10,879 nt of DNA from Chloroflexota bacterium (GTDB taxonomy: Bacteria > Chloroflexota > Dormibacteria > Dormibacterales > Dormibacteraceae), in NCBI GenBank assembly GCA_005880175.1, contig VBJR01000177.1, forward strand, positions 10,735 through 21,613, read 5' to 3'. The translations under genes and the position numbers were made by a program. The notes below the pieces were generated by a model that saw only the letters and a program-made list of their open reading frames with translations, was not told the DNA's origin and ran no database searches. Below are positions 7,495 through 10,879 of the stretch, piece after piece (positions within the stretch are counted from its first letter, which is position 1; each line of letters begins with the position of its first letter).

Positions 7495-9709
7495 GTGGCA
7501 CGCGACGTGCCAGACCAGCTGATCGGCCGCCCGCTCCGCCGCCGCGAGGACCCCGCCCTGCTGACCGGCCGCGGTCGCTACGCCGGCGACATCGCGGTGC
7601 AGGGGCTGGCCCACCTCGCCGTCGTCCGCTCGCCCGAGCCCCACGGCGTGCTGCGCGGGGTCGACACCGGGGCGGCGCGCGCCCTGCCCGGCGTCCTCGC
7701 CGTGCTCACGGCCGCCGACCTGCCCGAGCTCGAGGCGCCGGCGCCGCAGGGCACCCGGCGCCCGCGTCCGGTGCTGGCCCGCGACCACGTCCGCTACGCC
7801 GGCGAGCCGGTGGCCGTCGTGGTCGCCGAGGACCCGTACACCGCGGGCGACGCCGCGGAGGCCGTCGCCCTGGACGTCGAGTCGCGGCCCGGCGCGGGCG
7901 GCGTGCTGGCGGCGACGGCCCCCGGCGCGCCCGAGCTGCACGAGGGCGTCCCCGGCAACCTCGCCGGCGTCGCCACCCGCGCCTTCGGCGACGCCGAGGC
8001 CGCGTTCGCAAACGCCGCCGTGGTCGTCTCCCGCCGCCTCAGCCTGGCCCGCGTCGCCGGCGCCTACCTCGAGCCGCGCGCCGTGACGGCCGTCTGGGAC
8101 GAGGACGGCGCGCTCACGCTGTGGTCGTCCACCCAGTCGGTGTACGGCGTCCGCGACTGGGTCGCCGCCCTGCTCCACCTGCCGGCCGGCCGTGTCCGCG
8201 TGCTGGCCGAGGACGTCGGCGGGGGCTTCGGCGCGAAGGGCATGCCGTACGCCGAGGAGGCGCTGGTGCCCGTGGTCGCCCGCCGGCTCGGACGCCCCGT
8301 GCGCTGGGTGGGCACCCGCAGCGAGGACACCGCCACCACCGCCCAGTCCCACGGCGGCGTGCTCGACGTGGACGTAGCCGCCACGGCCGGCGGCGACCTG
8401 CTCGGCCTCCGCGTCCGGCTCCTGCACGACATCGGCGCGTACTGGGGCCCCGGCGCCGAGCAGGGCGACAATGTGCTCAGCCACCTCGTCTGCGCGTACC
8501 GGCTGCCGGCGCTCGACGCGGAGGTCCGGCAGGTCTACACGAGCGCCGTGCCGTCCGGCTACATCCGGGGCGGCGGCCGCGAGGTGGGCAACTTCGCCAT
8601 CGAGCGGATGCTCGACCTGCTCGCCCGCCGTCTCGACGTGGACCCGGCGGCCCTCCGGCGGCGCAACATCATCTCGCCTGACGCGATGCCGTACGACACC
8701 GGCTACCCGCGCGGCGATGCCACGGTCGTGTACGACGGCGGCGACTACCCGGCGCTGCTGGACGCGGCGCTGGCGGCGATCGGCGAGCCGGACGTCCGCC
8801 GCCGGCAGGCGGCCGGCGCCACGGTGGGCCTGGGGGTCGCGTGCTGCGTCGAGTCCACCGGCATCGGCGTGCCGGAACAGGCGCCACCGGACGAGCCTGG
8901 CCCAGGTCGTCGCCGAGCGCCTGGGCTGGCCGCTGGAGCGCGTCCGCGTGGTGGCGGGCGACACCTCCGTCCTGCCCCGCTCGTGGAACTCGGCGGCCAG
9001 CCGGACCGCCTTCGAGGTCGGCAACGCCGCCGCCCTCGCCGCGGCGGCGACCCGGCGCCGCCTGCGCGAGCTGGCGTCCGAGCGCCTGGAGGCCGATCCC
9101 GCCGACGTGGAGGTCGGGCCCGACGGCGCCCACGTCCGGGGCGCGCCCGCCCGCCGCGTGCCGCTGGCCGACCTGGTGCCGGCGGGCGGCCTGGAGGTCG
9201 TGGAGACGTTCCACTCCCGGCGCACGTTCGCCAGCGGCTGCCACGCGGCGCTGGTCGAGGTGGACCCGGAGACCGGCGCCGTGGACGTGCGGCGGTACGT
9301 GATCGTCCACGACTCCGGCCGTTCCATCAACCCGCTGCTGGTGGACGGCCAGCTCCACGGCGGGTACGCGCACGGCTTCGGCTACGCGCTGTTCGAGGAG
9401 GCGGTCTACGACGAGCAGGGCGCCTTCCGGGGCGCCACCTTCCTCGACTATGCGATCCCCAGCGCCCCCGAGCTCGCCGCCGTCCCCGAGCTGCGCGAGG
9501 TCAGCTCCCGGGCGTTCGGCAACCCGGAGGGCTTCAAGGGCGTGGGGGAGAGCGGGACCATCCCGGTGCCGGCCGCGATCGCGGCGGCGGTGGACGACGC
9601 GCTCCGCCGCCACGGCGTGGACGCGTTCGTCAGCGAGCTGCCGCTGACCCCCGAGCGGGTCAGGGCGCTGGCCGCCGCGCCACCACGAAGATCCGCCGGA
9701 ACGGCATGA
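7495..9709 (+). pseudogene. Molybdenum hydroxylase large subunit (xanthine dehydrogenase / CoxL family), frame-broken
   Basis: The gene reads in one frame from GTG 7495 to about 8880, then continues in another frame from about 8882 to TGA 9707-9709. The first part has LIGRPLRRREDPALLTGRGR (N-terminus), VRYAGEPVAVVVAEDPYTA, WSSTQSVYGVRD, the molybdopterin motif GGGFGAKG (about 242-249), and SGYIRGGGREVGNFAIERML, where CO dehydrogenases proper have the Cys-bearing AYXCSFR loop. The second part has TSLAQVVAERLG, VAGDTSVLPRSWNSAASRT, VHDSGRSINPLLVDGQLHGG and GVGESGTIP with the catalytic Glu (codon 9548-9550). At the break, ESTGIGVPEQ meets HRTSLAQVV. The family normally has about 25 residues between (ending QGQGH), so a deletion not divisible by three occurred. 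Both halves keep conserved residues, so the break is recent or is an assembly error. No FAD or [2Fe-2S] partner subunit gene is adjacent. A caffeine/purine/aldehyde-type substrate is possible but unproven. Past 8881 the first frame stays open by chance to 9759. Confidence 0.88.
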
Positions 9710-10448
9710 CCGTGCCGGACGCCCGCGCCGGGTACGCCTCGCGCACCCGGGCCGCGTAGGCGGCGAGGAACGCGTCCCGCTCGGCGCCGTCCAGCGCGCT
9801 GAGCACCGGCCGCAGCGCCGTGCCCTTCACCCACTCCAGGACGGCGTCCGCCCCGTGCAGCACGTGCTGGTACGTCGTCTCCCACGCGTCCACCGCGCAG
9901 CCCAGATCGGCCAGCCGGGCCAGGTACTCGCCGGGCTCCAGCACCCGCGGCCCGGGCGCCGCCTCCGCCAGCTGTTCGCGCCAGCGGGGCGCCGCCCGCA
10001 GCTCGTCCAGGATCGCGTGGCTGGGCGCCCGGTCGTTGCCGGGGACCTGGAACGCGAGCCACCCGCCGGGCGCCAGGCCGGCCACCCAGCCGGCGAGCAG
10101 GCCGGCGTGCCCGGGCACCCACTGCAGGACCGCGTTGGAGACCACCACGTCCAGCGGCCCGTCCGGCCGCCACTCGCGGACGTCGCCCAGGGCGAACCGG
10201 AGCCGGCCCGCGACGGCCAGCGGCTGCGCCCCGGCGATCATCTCCGGGGAGCGGTCCAGCCCCTCGACGAGGGCACCGGGCCAGCGCTCGGCGAGGGTGG
10301 CGGTCAGCGCGCCATCGCCGCAGCCCAGGTCGATCACGCGACCTGGCCGCTCCGCGCCGACACGACCGACCAGCTCGAAGAAGGGCCGGCTGCGCTCGTC
10401 GGCGTAGCGGCGGTACTGGCCGGGGTCCCAGGTCGGATGGCTCGACAT
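9660..10448 (-). CDS. tam: Trans-aconitate 2-methyltransferase-type SAM methyltransferase
   Basis: This 262-residue protein is close to the usual Tam length. Tam methylates trans-aconitate with S-adenosylmethionine in the cytoplasm, relieving inhibition of the citric acid cycle. The N-terminal TWDPGQYRRYADERSRPF is the Tam signature (W.P..Y..F..ER.RP). Motif I VIDLGCGDG (38-46) binds SAM, GLDRSPEMI (63-71) is the acidic loop region, and VSNAVLQWVPGH (103-114) is the typical Tam motif IV. ETTYQHVL and VLEWVKGTALRP in the C-terminal half are also typical of Tam. No gap is seen. ATG 10448 has AGGA about six bases upstream and is preferred over ATG 10499. The 3' end overlaps the end of the molybdenum hydroxylase gene by 50 bases tail to tail. 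Related methyltransferases with other substrates cannot be excluded. Confidence 0.88.
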   Translation of the reverse strand: MSSHPTWDPGQYRRYADERSRPFFELVGRVGAERPGRVIDLGCGDGALTATLAERWPGALVEGLDRSPEMIAGAQPLAVAGRLRFALGDVREWRPDGPLDVVVSNAVLQWVPGHAGLLAGWVAGLAPGGWLAFQVPGNDRAPSHAILDELRAAPRWREQLAEAAPGPRVLEPGEYLARLADLGCAVDAWETTYQHVLHGADAVLEWVKGTALRPVLSALDGAERDAFLAAYAARVREAYPARASGTVMPFRRIFVVARRPAP

Positions 10449-10609
10449 CGTCCTATCTTCGGTTGACAGTCGTGGAGATGGAGCCAGCGTGATACTCAAG
10501 CTGACAGAGAACCAGGCCGGTCCGGGGGCCCGTCAACATGCTGCCGGGCTGGACATTGTGTTTCAATCTGAACAGCCTCGAGGCTGGCATAGGGAGGGAG
10601 TCCGACCGG
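10449..10609. other. 161-bp divergent intergenic region
   Basis: It separates the tam start from the start of the membrane protein. It holds TTGACA (10463-10468), which resembles a -35 box; the nearest -10-like GATACT (10491-10496) is 22 bases away, too far for a standard promoter. GCCCG (10528-10532) can pair with CGGGC (10545-10549). A perfect 14-bp palindrome and a good ribosome site follow. I see no gene here. Confidence 0.4.
10573..10586. promoter_or_regulatory. 14-bp perfect palindrome upstream of the membrane protein gene
   Basis: CAGCCTCGAGGCTG equals its own reverse complement. It ends 4 bases before the Shine-Dalgarno AGGGAGGGAG (10591-10600) of the next gene. It could be a repressor site or, in RNA, a small hairpin affecting ribosome access. 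GC-rich palindromes of this length are expected a few times per 10 kb by chance here. Confidence 0.3.
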
Positions 10610-10879
10610 GTGGAGTTGGCGTCACGTCCGCTGCTGCGCAGCGTCGCACCAGCGGTTCGCCCACAGGCCGCCGCGGGCTCGCGAACGGAACCGCTCTGGG
10701 CCGTCGGCCTCGCCGCCGTCGTCGCGCTGATCCTCGCCACCGATCTACTCGCGCCCAACCACTTCGGGGGCGGCGCGCTCGTGGTGATCCCGGTCCTCGC
10801 CGCCAGCTGGGTCCTCGGTCCCCGCTTCCTGGCCGCGGTGGTCGGCGGCGTCGCCCTCATCGAGGTCGTGGCGGCCGCC
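10610..10879 (+). CDS. N-terminus of a polytopic membrane protein, possibly a sensor kinase, partial
   Basis: Ninety codons are visible from GTG 10610 to the window edge, with no stop. A good Shine-Dalgarno (GGGAGGGAG, 10592-10600) lies about ten bases upstream and supports this start. Residues 1-28 are basic and soluble. Then come three hydrophobic stretches, about 29-48 (LWAVGLAAVVALILATDLLA), 56-71 (ALVVIPVLAASWVLGP) and 73-90, consistent with a multi-spanning N-terminal domain. The short NHFGGG-type turn between the first two, followed by a closely packed third helix, resembles the N-terminal membrane part of GAF/PAS sensor kinases or phosphatases (the type with LLPP and similar turns). 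That comparison is inference; no kinase or phosphatase domain is in the window. Confidence 0.65.
   Translation, partial: MELASRPLLRSVAPAVRPQAAAGSRTEPLWAVGLAAVVALILATDLLAPNHFGGGALVVIPVLAASWVLGPRFLAAVVGGVALIEVVAAA

Noticed and set aside
8881..9759. Continuation of the first Mo-hydroxylase frame to 9759
   Set aside because: After the break it is low-complexity Arg/Gly/Pro sequence; family motifs continue in the other frame.
10463..10496. Sigma-70 promoter TTGACA ... GATACT
   Set aside because: The 22-base spacing is too long for a standard promoter, so it is noted only in the intergenic entry.
10453..10860. Minus-strand open frame opposite the membrane protein start
   Set aside because: No motif or ribosome site, and the opposing frame has a good ribosome site and transmembrane segments.

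Overview
The window is very GC-rich with strong G/C third-position bias. It has densely packed genes on both strands and few canonical Shine-Dalgarno sites. Gene content (class III cyclase–AAA–TPR protein, stand-alone cyclic-nucleotide-binding proteins, ThuA-family protein, QueA) fits a high-GC actinobacterium. A Thermoleophilia-like lineage is plausible, but that is inference from gene flavour, not proven by the sequence.

Layout. (1) 1-240: the 3' end of queA on +, then a strong GC hairpin. (2) 241-1593: a + strand PLP-dependent aromatic-amino-acid-decarboxylase-type gene with an internal in-frame loss at its active site. (3) 1594-1688: a convergent gap holding a nested hairpin. (4) 4837-1689: a - strand pair, a single-domain cyclic-nucleotide-binding protein followed by a zinc-ribbon/class III cyclase/AAA/TPR protein whose cyclase domain appears shortened. 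(5) 4880-5299: a divergent + strand cyclic-nucleotide-binding protein. (6) 6489-5314: a - strand M20 amidohydrolase that converges on it with a shared hairpin over both stop codons. (7) 6490-6734: a non-coding stretch with a 42-bp imperfect tandem repeat that includes an AT-rich palindrome. (8) 7469-6735: a - strand ThuA-family gene. (9) 7495-9709: a divergent + strand molybdenum hydroxylase large subunit broken by a frame change. (10) 10448-9660: a - strand trans-aconitate methyltransferase overlapping the previous gene tail to tail. (11) 10610-10879: the start of a + strand membrane protein that leaves the window.

How the genes relate. The cyclase and the two cyclic-nucleotide-binding proteins form a plausible cyclic-nucleotide signalling cluster. 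The remaining genes look like unlinked metabolic genes (tRNA queuosine, amine formation, amide hydrolysis, ThuA, Mo-hydroxylase, trans-aconitate methylation).

The most notable observation is that three separate genes (decarboxylase, cyclase, Mo-hydroxylase) each seem to lack roughly 20-30 codons in a conserved region, while their flanks look intact. This may be real gene decay. A recurring assembly or gap-closure artefact is at least as likely, and read-level checking would decide. I did not find a convincing novel defence or mobile system.
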